From: Streptomyces sp. NBC_01497
GTDB lineage: Bacteria; Actinomycetota; Actinomycetes; Streptomycetales; Streptomycetaceae
NCBI RefSeq assembly: GCF_036250695.1
Contig: NZ_CP109427.1
Coordinates: forward strand, 1,364,001-1,428,000
DNA: 64,000 bases
Reading direction: 5' to 3'
Positions 11,451 through 21,169 of the stretch are shown one piece after another; position 1 is the first letter of the stretch; the number at the start of each line of letters is the position of its first letter. Below the pieces are notes generated by a model that worked only from the letters and a program-made list of their open reading frames with translations, did not search any database and was not told the DNA's origin. The translations under genes and the position numbers were made by a program.

Positions 11451-13579
11451 TCAGGGAGCCGTGCCTGCCGTGCCGCACTGCATCAGCAGCAGCGCGATGT
11501 CGTCCGCGCTCTCCGGGACAGCGGTCCGTTCCGCACGTTCGACGATCATGTCGGCGAGCACGTCCAGCGGCTCGTTGGGCGCCTCGGCGAGCTGCTCGGC
11601 CAGCCGGTCGATGGAGAGGCCCACGTCGACGCCGGGCCGCTCCACGAGGCCGTCCGTGTAGAGGGCGAGCAGCCCGCCGGGCCGCAGGTCCACCTCGACG
11701 GTCTCGAAGCGCGCGTCCTCCTGAACACCGAGAAGCAGCCCGGGGGGGAGGTCCAGCACTTCGGTGCGGCGCGAGGCATGGCGCAGGACCGGCGGCGGGT
11801 GTCCGGCACAGGCCAGCAGGATGCGATGCCCGGCGACGTCCACGTGGGCGTAGAGGCAGCTACAGAACAGGGGGTGTTGAGCTCCAGCAGCAGCTGGTTG
11901 GTGCGGGCGAGGACCTCTTCGGGCGGCGCGCCCGTCCGCGCGTTGCTGTGCACGGCGGTGCGGATCTGGCCCATCAGGGCCGCGGCCTGGACGCTGTGCC
12001 CCTGGACGTCGCCGATCACCGCCGCCGCCCCGTCCTCGCCGAAATCGATCACGTCGTAGAAATCGCCGCCCACCTCCAGCGTGTGCGTCGCGGGAAGGTA
12101 GCGCGCGGCCACGTCGAGGCCGGCCACCCGGGGCAGATGGCGCGGCAGCAGCCCGTCCTGGAGGCCGCGGGCCGCGCGCACGTTGGCGTCGTAGAGCCGG
12201 GCGCGGTCCAGTGCCTGCGCGATCATCCCGGCCAGCGAGGTGAGTTCCGCGCGTTCGTCCGGGGTGAAGGGGCGCGGCTTGTCGTATCCCAGCACCAGGG
12301 ACCCGAAGGTGCTGCCGGATACCGTAAGCGGCAGGAAGGCGAACGCGCCCATCTCCCGGTAGGGCCGGTGCTGCGGGTAGGCGCGTACCAGCTCGGCGTT
12401 GGTGGGGTGGAAGCCCGGGACGCCGGTCTCCATGGTCCGTATGCCTTCGGTGCGGTCCGCCATCGGAAGGCTGTTGAAGTACCCCCGCATCTCCGGTGGA
12501 AAACCCCGCGACCCCACCACCCGCAGCCTGCCCTCGTCGGAGAACAGCAGGGCCAGCCCCTCGGCGGCGAGAACGGGCCGCATCTGCTCCATGAGGGATT
12601 CGGCCACCTCGCTGACGCCCGTCGCCTCGGTGAGTGCGGAGGCCAGGTGCAGCAGGTGGAAGAGGGTGCCCGCACGGGCGGGCCCGGTGGGGAGGGTCTC
12701 CTCGGCCGGTTCCGCTTCCTCCTCGCCGTCCGAGCTGTCCCTGGTCCGCACCCGCACGCTGATGCCGGTGGCATCCGGGTAGAGCAGGAACGACAGCCAC
12801 GCGCCGTCCGGCCTGCGGGCGGCGAACCCGGTGGGGCGGCGGCTGAAGACCGCGGCGACGAAGGCGTTCTCGTAGACCGGGTCGTTGAGCCACGGCAGGA
12901 CGTCCCAGGGCTCGGCGTTCAGCAGGTCGGCGCGGTCCCGGCCCAGCAGCCGTGCGGCCCGTTCGGTGAGAAAGGTCATCCGGCCACGCAGGTCGAGGGC
13001 GAGCAAGCCGTCCGTGAAGCGCTCCGCGAGGGCGGCCGCGGGGTCGGCGGGAGAGGCCGGCGGCTCCATGAGCAGTGGCTCTTCCCTCGGGCGCACCGGC
13101 CGCCCGCGTGCCGATGCGTTCCGCAGCACCTCGGCCATCCGGTCGGCGTTCGCACTGATCGACTCCCGCTCGGCGCCGGGCAGCTCCGGACGGCTGCCCG
13201 GCCACAGCAGGATCAGGGCGCCCCAGCACTCTCCGGCGGCCATCAAGGGAACGACGTACATCGCGACGGAGTATGGAAAGGCGAGAGCGACGCGGGGAAA
13301 ACGGCGGGCGAGTTCCTGCTGGTCGGCGAGGTATACGGGGCTCCCGGAGCGGACCGCCTCGGGCACCGGCGCGGGCGCCGCCACCGCGAGCCGCGCCCAG
13401 GGCCAGGCCAGCCTCCCGGGTGCGCCCGTCACCGCCGTCATCTGCAGCACCTGCCGCTTCGGCACCAGGAGATACGTGACCCCTATGTGGGCGCCGGCGT
13501 CGCGCGTTGCACGGTCCAGCAAGAGATCGAGCCGTGCCGCCGCTGCCCGCGTCACGGCGCCGTCCTCGTTCTCGCGCAC
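11451..13579 (-). pseudogene. PP2C/SpoIIE-type phosphatase with GAF and PAS domains, frameshifted
   Basis: The product would be a multidomain serine phosphatase of the kind that controls anti-sigma or anti-anti-sigma switches. In order: an N-terminal GAF-like domain (about 1-150), a PAS-like domain (about 190-270), a second GAF (about 300-460), and the SpoIIE/PP2C domain from about 465 with the metal-binding EVGGDFYDVIDF and IGDVQGHSVQAAALM motifs. The first frame fails at LNTPCS near 11870. Family sequence resumes one base off as LFCSCLYAHVDVAGHRILLA and ends with ESADDIALLLM before the stop at 11451. The shift falls in a run of five Gs (11870-11874 on the plus strand) where six would restore the frame, so a homopolymer read error is a real possibility. 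The GTG at 13579 has GGGAGGGAAG upstream. Confidence 0.85.
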
Positions 13580-13868
13580 GCCTTCCCTCCCTCACGCGCC
13601 GATAGCCCTGATTGACATGAATTATCCCACTTTACTGATGAGCCGGCGGCGTCCGCCCGCCCGTCGGTACCGTTCGCATCCGTGCTGCGGGGGACGGACG
13701 CCGTGGTGCCGCCCGGCACCGAGCACCGCCCACCGCCACCCCGGCGCCTCGGCGCCCCGGCCTCGAAGGCGAGCATGCGCACATCCGCGCCGGGAGCCGA
13801 GCCGCGGCGAGAACCGGACCACCCCACGGCGCACCGCCCCGGTCCCGTTCTCGTACCGCGTTTCGGCG

Positions 13869-13880
13869 AACCGATCGGTA
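13869..13880. promoter_or_regulatory. TetR operator copy 1 (AACCGATCGGTA)
   Basis: This is an imperfect copy of the palindrome AACCGATCGGTT, 13 bases before the TetR start codon. Two better copies precede the SDR gene. The shared sequence indicates autoregulation. Confidence 0.75.
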
Positions 13881-13892
13881 TCCTCGGCTGTC

Positions 13893-14522
13893 ATGGATAC
13901 GGAAGAAGAGAGCCGGCGGATCCTGAAAGTGGCGCAGGACCTCTTCCATCGCGAGGGGATCACAGCCACGGGCGTCCAGCGGATCAGCACCGCCGCCGGG
14001 ATCTCGAAGCGCACGCTGTACGAACGCTTCGACAGCAAGGACCACCTGCTGGAGCTGGTCCTGCGCGGTCTCGACATGCAGGTCTACGCGGGCTTCGTGG
14101 GCCAGGCCGAGACCGCCGGCGCGGACCCCGTCGCGCGACTGGACGCACTGTTCGCCGGAGCGGAGCGCCGGGCCGGGCAGGACGGCTTCCGGGGGTGCCC
14201 GTTCATCAACTTCGCCGCCGAGATCCCCGGGCCCGCGCATCCGGCGCGCGAGATCATCAAGGCCCACAAGGAACGCATGCGCGGCTGGATCGAGCAGCAG
14301 CTGCGCACCGCGGACGCCCGCGATCCGATCGGGCTCTCCCGGGAGTTGGCCGTCCTGTTCGACGGTGCGCTCGCGACGAGCGGGATCACCGGGGACGTGG
14401 GGCCCGCCAAGGCTGCCAGGAATCTGGCGGCGGCGAGGGTCCGCGAGGCCCTGCCCGGGGGCCCGGGCACCTCGGTCGGCTCCCCGTCCCCACGCCGGAC
14501 GGCCGGCTCGACCCCGTCCTGA
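13893..14522 (+). CDS. TetR-family regulator
   Basis: The 209-residue repressor has the N-terminal helix-turn-helix (VAQDLFHREGITATGVQRIS, then GISKRTLYERFDSKDHLLEL) and a ligand-binding domain with the FRGCPFINFAAEIP stretch seen in a subgroup of TetR proteins. The ATG at 13893 follows an operator-like palindrome directly; no good Shine-Dalgarno sequence is seen, so the message may have a very short leader. The protein probably represses itself and the SDR gene 460 bases downstream, since both carry the AACCGATCGGTT palindrome. The inducer is unknown. Confidence 0.9.
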   Translation: MDTEEESRRILKVAQDLFHREGITATGVQRISTAAGISKRTLYERFDSKDHLLELVLRGLDMQVYAGFVGQAETAGADPVARLDALFAGAERRAGQDGFRGCPFINFAAEIPGPAHPAREIIKAHKERMRGWIEQQLRTADARDPIGLSRELAVLFDGALATSGITGDVGPAKAARNLAAARVREALPGGPGTSVGSPSPRRTAGSTPS

Positions 14523-14755
14523 GCGACCCGCACGGGGCGCCCCGCCCGAGCGGCGGGCGGCGCCGGGCCGCCACCGGAGCGGCCTCCCCCGTCCGGGGCG
14601 GCGATTCGCGTCCGCCGCGGTGGGTCACGGCGTCCGCGGTGGGTTCCGGCATCCCCTGACGCCGCACGGCCCGTACGCCGGGGGTCAGTACGCCGGGGGT
14701 CCGGCGCCCGCACACGCGTCGGCCCGTCCGGGTCGTCCCGACGCGCCCTTCGTAA
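14523..14755. other. Intergenic, upstream part of the SDR leader region
   Basis: The space between the TetR and SDR genes is 461 bases in all. This part shows repeated GCGTCCGC-type sequence and no gene. The promoter and operators lie at 14756-14820, and about 160 bases of leader follow before the SDR start codon. Confidence 0.4.
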
Positions 14756-14820
14756 AAACCGATCGGTTTCGTGCCGGATGCGGCGAGTGCTACGTTGACA
14801 CTGGAAACCGATCGGTTTCC
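14756..14820 (+). promoter_or_regulatory. SDR promoter region with two perfect TetR operators
   Basis: AAACCGATCGGTTT (14756-14769) and the 18-base perfect palindrome GGAAACCGATCGGTTTCC (14803-14820) lie 47 bases apart, which puts them on roughly the same or nearby helix face. A TTGACA box sits at 14795-14800, so the second operator covers the spacer and -10 region. The same core precedes the adjacent TetR gene. Confidence 0.85.
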
Positions 14821-14983
14821 GAGGGGCCCGGTCGCCGTGCCGACCGCAGGGGAGGGCGCCTGCTCTCCCGGACGGCGAGGCCGCCCCGGGAGTGGGAACC
14901 GCCCTCGCCCGCCCCTGACGAAGCGGGGTGCCCGGGCGGCGCCGCTCACCCGGCACCGCCCGGGCACCAGACAGGAGACCCGC

Positions 14984-15751
14984 ATGTCCTCCGTGCTCAT
15001 CACCGGCGCCTCCCGGGGTATCGGCCGGGCCATCGCGATCGAACTCGCCGGCCGCGGCCACCGGGTCATCGCCACCGCCCGCCGCCCGGAAACGCTCGAC
15101 GACCTCCCCGTCGACCAGCGCCTGCGCCTCGACGTGACCGACCAGGACAGCGTCGACGCGGCCCTGCGCGAGGCCGGGGAGGTCGACGTACTCGTCAGCA
15201 ACGCGGGCGGGACGGTCCGCTCGCCACTGGAGAACATCCCGCTGGCCGAACTGGAGGCCCTCTTCCAGCTCAACACCTTCGGCCCCCTGCGGGTGACCCA
15301 GGCGGTACTGCCCGCCATGCGCGAACGGGGCGCGGGCCGCCTGGTCTTCGTCTCCAGCATCCAGGGCCGGCTGGTCCTGCCGGTCATCGGCCCCTACGGC
15401 GCGAGCAAGTGGGCGCTGGAGGCGCTGGCCGAGACGCTGGCCATCGAGGCGGGGCACTTCGGCGTCAAGGTGAGCGTCATCCAGCCGGGCGCCGTCTCCT
15501 CCGGCGGCGCCGAGCAAGCCAGAACGTTCCGCAAGCAGGACGATCCCTACGGCCCGCTCTTCGACCAACTTCCCTCCCTGCGCGGCGCGTTCGTCACTCC
15601 TGAGGACGTCGCCGCCGCTGTCGCCGACACGGTCGAGCAGCCGGAGCCCCCGCTGCGCATACCGGTCGGGACGCCGGCCGCCACCGTCCTTCAGGCCCGC
15701 AAGGCGGCACCGGAGGACACATCCTTCCTGCCGGTCGCGCTCGACTGGTGA
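14984..15751 (+). CDS. SDR-family oxidoreductase
   Basis: This is a classical short-chain dehydrogenase/reductase of 255 residues. It has the NAD(P)-binding TGASRGIG motif at residues 7-14, the structural NAG motif (SNAGG), the catalytic serine in FVSSIQG, and YGASK with the catalytic Tyr and Lys. An arginine after the second beta strand (TARRPE) suggests NADPH preference. The ATG at 14984 has AGGAG seven bases upstream. The substrate is unknown. It is controlled by the neighbouring TetR judging from two operators in its promoter, a common pattern for detoxification enzymes induced by carbonyl compounds. Confidence 0.92.
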   Translation: MSSVLITGASRGIGRAIAIELAGRGHRVIATARRPETLDDLPVDQRLRLDVTDQDSVDAALREAGEVDVLVSNAGGTVRSPLENIPLAELEALFQLNTFGPLRVTQAVLPAMRERGAGRLVFVSSIQGRLVLPVIGPYGASKWALEALAETLAIEAGHFGVKVSVIQPGAVSSGGAEQARTFRKQDDPYGPLFDQLPSLRGAFVTPEDVAAAVADTVEQPEPPLRIPVGTPAATVLQARKAAPEDTSFLPVALDW

Positions 15752-16049
15752 GGGCGCTCGCGCGGCGAGCGTCCACCGGCCGCCGGTCCGGTACGGGCAG
15801 GGCACCGGCCACCAGCACAGCCCGAAGCGCTCTCCGCCCCGGGCTGTGCGGCCCCTGCCGGCGGCGCGGGCCGCCCGTACCGGCGCGGGCCGCCCGCACG
15901 GCCGCGCACCACCCCTGCGGGCGTGGACAGCCCTCGTCTCGTACCGTGGGCGGAGCAGGTCAGGACGACAGGATCAGCACCGGTGCCTTCGCGCGCGGGA
16001 AACGCACGCCGGACGCGTACCGACGTACGAAGGGGGGCGGGCCACCGCC

Positions 16050-16637
16050 ATGACCGGTGCGCGACCGTCGCGGAAACCGCCGCCGCCCCAGCCCGGCGAC
16101 CCCGCCGGGCGGGGTGGACCGCAGCTCACCGACATCGTCGCCGACGATCTCTCCGTGCTGTTCGTCGGCATCAATCCCGGGCTCCCCTCCGCCGTCCTGG
16201 GCCACAATTTCGCGACGCCGGGCAACCGGTTCTGGCCGGCCCTTCACCGGGCGGGCTTCACCGCGCACCGCTTCAGAGCCGAAGAGGAGGAGGAACTGCT
16301 GCCTCTCGGCCTGGGCATCACCAGCATCGTCCGGCGGCCGACGGCGCGGGCGGCCGACCTCACGCGCCGCGAACTCGAAGAGGGCGGCGAGGACCTCCGG
16401 CGCAGGGCGTCGGCGCTGCGCCCCCGCTGGCTCGCCCTGCTGGGTGTCACCGGCTACCGCGCGGCGTTCGCCGCACCCGGGGCCACGATCGGACCGGCGC
16501 CCGCCCTGGGCGCCACGCGCGTGTGGGTGCTGCCCAATCCGAGCGGGCTCAACGCGCACTATCCGCCGGCCGCGCTGGCGAGCGAGTTCGCCCGGCTCCG
16601 TGCCGCCGCCGGCCTGCCCGACCGATCGGAGAGCTGA
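16050..16637 (+). CDS. mug: G/U mismatch-specific uracil-DNA glycosylase (MUG type)
   Basis: The enzyme excises uracil or thymine mispaired with guanine and starts base-excision repair. Family marks are LFVGINPGLPSAVLGHNFA at about residue 37, with the active-site GINPG loop, and WVLPNPSGLNAHY near the C-terminus, the DNA-intercalating loop. The protein is 195 residues, slightly longer than E. coli Mug because of a proline-rich N-terminal extension. No good ribosome binding site stands directly before the ATG at 16050. It is convergent with the dihydropyrimidinase gene, 40 bases away. Confidence 0.93.
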   Translation: MTGARPSRKPPPPQPGDPAGRGGPQLTDIVADDLSVLFVGINPGLPSAVLGHNFATPGNRFWPALHRAGFTAHRFRAEEEEELLPLGLGITSIVRRPTARAADLTRRELEEGGEDLRRRASALRPRWLALLGVTGYRAAFAAPGATIGPAPALGATRVWVLPNPSGLNAHYPPAALASEFARLRAAAGLPDRSES

Positions 16638-16677
16638 CCGGGCAGGGCGGAGGCATCGTACGGGTCGTCCCCGCCGT

Positions 16678-18081
16678 TCAGTTCGCGTACTGGGAGATCC
16701 CCCGCGGCAGGTACGCCCCATGGCCCGCGTGCCCCACGTAACGGCGGTCGTCGATCACGGGAACGCCCCGGGAAAGGACGGTCTCCACCCGTCCCGTCAC
16801 ACGCTTGCCCTCGTACGCCGAGTAGTCGACGTTCATGTGGTGCGTCCCGGCGGACATGATCTGTTCGGCGTGCGGGTCGTAGACGACGATGTCGGCGTCG
16901 CCGCCCGGGGCGATCGTGCCCTTCTTCGGGTACAGGCCGAACATCCGCGCCGGTGCCGCGCAGGCCAGCTCGATCCAGCGGCGGCGGCTGATGTGCCCCT
17001 CCACGACGGCCTGGTGCAGGAGGTCCATGCGGTTCTCGACGCCCGGCATGCCGTTGGGGATCTTCGAGAAGTCGTCCCGGCCCCGTTCCTTCTGGCCGGT
17101 GAAGCAGAACGGGCAGTGGTCCGTCGAGACCACCTGGAGGTCGCCGGCGCGCAGCCCGCGCCAGAGCGCCTCCTGGTGGTCCCGGGGCCGCAGCGGCGTG
17201 GAGCAGACGTACTTGGCGCCTTCGAAGTCCGGCTCCGCGAGGTTGTCGGTCGACAGGAACAGGTACTGCGGGCAGGTCTCGCCGAAGACCGGCAGCCCCT
17301 TGTCGCGGGCCGCCACGATCTCCGCGAGCGCCTCCTCGGCCGACACGTGCACGATGTACAGCGGCGCGCCCGCCACCCGCGCGAGCTGGATCGCCCGGTG
17401 GGTCGCCTCGGCCTCCAGCAGCGCCTTGCGCACCTCGCCGTGGGTGCGGGGATCGGTGCGTCCCTCGGCCAGCGCCTGCTCGACGAGGACGTCGATGGCG
17501 ATGCCGTTCTCCGCGTGCATCATCACGAGGCCGCCGTCGCGCGACGCCTGCTGCATGGCGCGCAGGATGCGGCCGTCATCGCTGTAGAACACGCCGGGGT
17601 AGGCCATGAAGAGCTTGAAGGAGGTCACGCCCTCCTGGACGAGCAAATCCATCTCCTTGAGCGACTGGTCGTTGACGTCGGAGAGGATCATGTGGAAGCC
17701 GTAGTCGATCGCGCACTTGCCGTCCGCCTTCGCGAACCACGCGTCGAGCCCGGCGCGCAGCGACTGCCCGCGTGACTGGATGGCGAAGTCCACGATGGTC
17801 GTGGTGCCGCCCCACGCCGCGGCGCGGGTGCCCGTCTCGAAGGTGTCGGAGGCGTACGTGCCGCCGAACGGCATCTCCATGTGGGTGTGCGCGTCGACCC
17901 CGCCGGGGATGACGTAGCGGTCGGTGGCGTCGATGACGGTGCCGGCCGTCCAGCCCGCCGCGATCCCGGAGCCGTGGGCGGCGAGAGCGACGACCCGTCC
18001 GTCCTCGATCAGGACGTCGGCGTGGGTCTCGTCCGCGGCGGTGACGACGAGACCGCCGCGGATGAGGGTTCGGGTGGTCAT
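16678..18081 (-). CDS. Dihydropyrimidinase / D-hydantoinase
   Basis: This zinc amidohydrolase opens the ring of dihydrouracil or dihydrothymine (or hydantoins) to N-carbamoyl amino acids. The metal site is recognisable: GGVDAHTHMEMPFGG (first His pair), FKLFMAYPGVFY with the lysine to be carboxylated, two further histidines in MMHAENG and YIVHVSAEEAL, and the aspartate in STDHCPF. Its 467 residues match the family. It lies downstream of an aminotransferase and an N-carbamoyl amidohydrolase on the same strand, which together make a reductive pyrimidine degradation set: ring opening, removal of the carbamoyl group, then transamination of beta-alanine or beta-aminoisobutyrate. Confidence 0.93.
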   Translation of the reverse strand: MTTRTLIRGGLVVTAADETHADVLIEDGRVVALAAHGSGIAAGWTAGTVIDATDRYVIPGGVDAHTHMEMPFGGTYASDTFETGTRAAAWGGTTTIVDFAIQSRGQSLRAGLDAWFAKADGKCAIDYGFHMILSDVNDQSLKEMDLLVQEGVTSFKLFMAYPGVFYSDDGRILRAMQQASRDGGLVMMHAENGIAIDVLVEQALAEGRTDPRTHGEVRKALLEAEATHRAIQLARVAGAPLYIVHVSAEEALAEIVAARDKGLPVFGETCPQYLFLSTDNLAEPDFEGAKYVCSTPLRPRDHQEALWRGLRAGDLQVVSTDHCPFCFTGQKERGRDDFSKIPNGMPGVENRMDLLHQAVVEGHISRRRWIELACAAPARMFGLYPKKGTIAPGGDADIVVYDPHAEQIMSAGTHHMNVDYSAYEGKRVTGRVETVLSRGVPVIDDRRYVGHAGHGAYLPRGISQYAN

Positions 18082-18175
18082 GGCACTCGCCTTCCCTAGG
18101 TCACGTCAGGTCGTCGCGGCGCGCCGCGCCCCGGGGGGCCGCCCGAGGTACACGGACGGCCCGTCGCCGGCTGCG

Positions 18176-19459
18176 TCAGGCGCTCCGCAGCGCGCGGTCC
18201 ATGATCTTCGCGCCCTCCTCCGCCTCGGCTACCGTCAGGGTCAGCGGCGGGGCGATACGCAGCACGCTCGTGTCGTGACCGCCGCCCTTGCCGATGAGCA
18301 GGCCGCTTTCGCGGGCCGCCTCCTGCACCGCCGCCGCGCGCTCCGGGGACGCCTCGTCCGTGCCGGACCGGACGATTTCGAGGCCGGCCATCAGCCCCCG
18401 GCCGCGTACCTCCCGTACGAACCCGGTCCGTGCCGCCGTGGCGCGCAGCCGCTCCAGCAGCAGCCCGCCCACCCGGCGGGCGTTGCCCTGGAGGTCGTGC
18501 TCCAGCAGGTACGACAGGTTGGCGAGGCCCGCGGCCATGGTGACGGGGCTGCCGCCGAAGGTCGAGATGGAGTTGGTGTCGACGCAGTTCATGATGTCGG
18601 CGCGGGCGACGACACCGCCGACGGACATGCCGTTGCCGATGCCCTTGGCGAAGGTGAGGATGTCCGGCGGCCCGCTCGACGCGTGTGCCTGCCACCCCCA
18701 GAAGTGGTCGCCGGTGCGGCCCCAGCCGGTCTGCACCTCGTCGCTGATCCACAGGGTCCCGCGCTCGGCGAGCACCTCGCGGAAGGCCGCGTACAGCCCG
18801 TCGGGCGGCATCGTGAAGCCGCCGACGCCCTGCACCGGTTCGGCGATCAGCGCGGCGGGCGCCCGGCCGTGGCCGAGGAGGTCCCTGAGGTCGGCGGTGC
18901 ACGCGGCGGTGAACGCCTCGTCGTCGAGGTGTGCGAACGGGCCCCTGCCGCGCACCGCACCGTGCACGTACGTCGTCTGCAGCGGCGAATAACTCGTGGG
19001 CGACCAGCCGCTGTTGCCGGTGACGGAGACCGTCGAGAAGGAGCGGCCGTGGTAGCTGTTGCGCATCGCGAGGATCTGGTTCGAGCCGCGGTAGGCGGTG
19101 GCGAGGAGCAGCGCCGTGTCGTTCGCCTCCGTGCCCGAGGTGGTGAAGAAGACCCGGGCGTCGGGGATGCCGGACAGGGCGGCGATCCGCTCCGCGAGCT
19201 CCACCATCGGCCGGTTGAGGTACAGCGTCGAGGAGTGGATGATCCGCGCGGCCTGCTCGGCGACGGCCTTGGTGACCTCGGGCAGCGCGTGCGCGGTCAT
19301 GGTGGTGAGGATGCCGCCGAAGAAGTCGAGGTAGCGCCTGCCGTCCACGTCCCAGACGTGGCGGCCCTCGCCGTGGGTGATCTCCAGGGGCTCGGCGTAG
19401 TAGAGGCTGAGCCAGTCGGGCATGACCGCGCGGTGCCGCTCGTGCAGCGAGTCGTTCAC
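18176..19459 (-). CDS. Class III aminotransferase (omega-amino acid type)
   Basis: A pyridoxal-phosphate enzyme of 427 residues. The family shows as FFTTSGTEANDTALLLATAY near residue 105, NSYHGRSFSTVSVTGN, and WISDEVQTGWGRTGDHFWGW around 225, with the PLP-contacting aspartate. The catalytic lysine is in ILTFAKGIGNGMSVGG. The GTG at 19459 overlaps the stop codon of the upstream amidohydrolase (GTGA), so the two are translationally coupled. Context suggests it transaminates beta-alanine or 3-aminoisobutyrate released from pyrimidines. It could instead act on another omega-amino acid or alanine-glyoxylate pair; the family does not settle this. Confidence 0.9.
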   Translation of the reverse strand: MNDSLHERHRAVMPDWLSLYYAEPLEITHGEGRHVWDVDGRRYLDFFGGILTTMTAHALPEVTKAVAEQAARIIHSSTLYLNRPMVELAERIAALSGIPDARVFFTTSGTEANDTALLLATAYRGSNQILAMRNSYHGRSFSTVSVTGNSGWSPTSYSPLQTTYVHGAVRGRGPFAHLDDEAFTAACTADLRDLLGHGRAPAALIAEPVQGVGGFTMPPDGLYAAFREVLAERGTLWISDEVQTGWGRTGDHFWGWQAHASSGPPDILTFAKGIGNGMSVGGVVARADIMNCVDTNSISTFGGSPVTMAAGLANLSYLLEHDLQGNARRVGGLLLERLRATAARTGFVREVRGRGLMAGLEIVRSGTDEASPERAAAVQEAARESGLLIGKGGGHDTSVLRIAPPLTLTVAEAEEGAKIMDRALRSA

Positions 19460-20328
19460 GGCGTGACCAGCCCCTCGTACGCGTCGGGCCTGCGGTCCCG
19501 GTAGAACGCCCACTGCTGCCGCACCTCGTCGATCAGGGAGAGGTCCAGGTCGCGTACAACGAGTTCCTCCTCCTTGTCGCTCGCCGTCTCGCCGACGAAC
19601 CGGCCGAGCGGGTCGACGAAGTAGCTCGTCCCGTAGAAGTCGTTGTCGCCGTACTCCTCACGGCCGACCCGGTTGATCGCGGCGACGAAGTACTCGTTGG
19701 CGACGGCCGCCGCGGGCTGTTCCAGCTGCCACAGGTACCCGGACAGACCGCGGGAGGTGGCGGAGGGGTTGTAGACGATCTCAGCCCCGTTCAGGCCGAG
19801 TTGGCGCCACCCCTCGGGGAAGTGCCGGTCGTAGCAGATGTAGACGCCGACCTTGCCGACCGCGGTGTCGAACACCGGCCATCCCGCGTTGCCCGGCTTG
19901 AAGTAGTACTTCTCCCAGAACCCCTTGACCTGCGGGATGTGGTGCTTGCGGTACTTCCCGAGGTACGAGCCGTCCGCGTCGATCACGGCAGCCGTGTTGT
20001 AGTAGAAGCCCGCGCCCTCGACCTCGAAGACCGGCACGACCAGCACCATGCCGGTCTCCCGCGCCAGTTCGCGCATCCGGGTGACCGTGGGACCGTCCGG
20101 GACCGGCTCGGCCCAGCGGTAGTGCTCGGGCTCCTGCACCTGGCAGAAGTAGGGGGCGTTGAAGACCTCCTGGAAGCCCATCACCCGCGCGCCCTGCCGC
20201 GCCGCCTCCCGCGCGTGCTCCTCGTGCTTGGCGATCATGGACTCGGTGTCGCCGGTCCAGGTCGTCTGGACGAGTGCGGCACGGACGACGCGGGGCCGGG
20301 TCCCGGCGGTCTCGGAGGGGTCGGTCAC
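19456..20328 (-). CDS. Nitrilase-superfamily amidohydrolase, probable beta-ureidopropionase
   Basis: The Glu-Lys-Cys triad of the nitrilase superfamily is visible: Glu in GFQEVFNAPYF, Lys in YRKHHIPQ and Cys in VGVYICYDRHFPEGW. The FNAPYFCQVQ and PSATSRGLSGYLWQLEQPAA segments are typical of N-carbamoyl-beta-alanine amidohydrolases. The protein would release beta-alanine, CO2 and ammonia from ureidopropionate. The GTG at 20328 has AAGGAG six bases upstream; the open frame continues further but without a better start. It is the first gene of the pyrimidine-degradation operon, overlapping the aminotransferase by four bases. Confidence 0.9.
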   Translation of the reverse strand: MTDPSETAGTRPRVVRAALVQTTWTGDTESMIAKHEEHAREAARQGARVMGFQEVFNAPYFCQVQEPEHYRWAEPVPDGPTVTRMRELARETGMVLVVPVFEVEGAGFYYNTAAVIDADGSYLGKYRKHHIPQVKGFWEKYYFKPGNAGWPVFDTAVGKVGVYICYDRHFPEGWRQLGLNGAEIVYNPSATSRGLSGYLWQLEQPAAAVANEYFVAAINRVGREEYGDNDFYGTSYFVDPLGRFVGETASDKEEELVVRDLDLSLIDEVRQQWAFYRDRRPDAYEGLVTP

Positions 20329-20520
20329 GGGCTGCTCCTTCGGATCAGCGGACCTGACGAACGTAATCCCCGGCACGAACCGGGGCAAGACCACCTTCGC
20401 CCGAACGAGCACCACGACGGCCGTCCGTGCGACGGCGCTCCACGCCCCGGCGGGCGGCTCCCGGCGACTGCGACACCCCGGCGACCGGCAGCGGCGGCGC
20501 GCCCGCCGCCACGGGCACGG

Positions 20521-20925
20521 TCACAGCTCGACGGCGATGCCGGTCATCGGGTGCCGTGCGCGGCGGCGGGAGAGCCTCGCGCCCAGTTCGTTGACCCGGA
20601 ACTGCCAGCCGTACTTGCCGGCCAGCAGTCCCTGGATGTGTGCCTTGCCGGCCTCGTCCGGGACCAGCCGCGCCGCGCCCTCGGCGTGCACGGCCCCCTC
20701 CTCGATCCGGCCGCGCACGGTGCACACCGTGACGACCGCGCGGGGGACGTTGCGGACGCGTCTGACCTTCCAGGACTCGGCGTTGGTCCAGATGTAGAGC
20801 GTGCCGTCGTCCACCGCGTGCCACACGGGCGTGTCGACGCCCACGCCGTCCCTGCGGTACGTGGTGAGGCTGACGTAGCGGCTGCGCGCGAGCGCGTCGA
20901 GGGTCTGTCGGTCGAGGCTGGTCAC
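20521..20925 (-). CDS. PPOX-class split-barrel flavin/F420-dependent oxidoreductase
   Basis: This small protein (134 residues) has the split-barrel fold of pyridoxamine-phosphate-oxidase-like enzymes. Typical parts are RYVSLTTYRRDGVGVDTPVW at the start, DDGTLYIWTNAESWKVRRVR (cofactor phosphate-binding region) and a conserved tail. Many actinomycete members use F420 rather than FMN; which applies here cannot be told. The GTG at 20925 begins the family sequence. It lies 192 bases upstream of the pyrimidine operon on the same strand, probably as a separate unit. Confidence 0.85.
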   Translation of the reverse strand: MTSLDRQTLDALARSRYVSLTTYRRDGVGVDTPVWHAVDDGTLYIWTNAESWKVRRVRNVPRAVVTVCTVRGRIEEGAVHAEGAARLVPDEAGKAHIQGLLAGKYGWQFRVNELGARLSRRRARHPMTGIAVEL

Positions 20926-21169
20926 GGGCCGAAGGGTACGCCTTGCCGGGTGACGGGGCGTCGGCCTGCATCCGGGCGGCCCCACCCGCCGTGGACCTCC
21001 CGCCGCGGACGGTGCGACGACCGACGGGCGCGCCCGCCACGCGCCCCGGTCCGCACCCGCGACGGCCCCGCGCCGCCGTGGCGGACGGTGTCGCGACGCT
21101 CGCCGGGGGCCTCCCTTCGCAGGCGGGCCCGGGTCGGGGCCTGTGCCAACGGCCGGGTCGGGGCCTGAG

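Noticed and set aside
11207..13615. Plus-strand frame of 802 codons opposite the phosphatase
   Set aside because: Shadow of the minus-strand PP2C gene; the minus strand has recognisable GAF and SpoIIE motifs.
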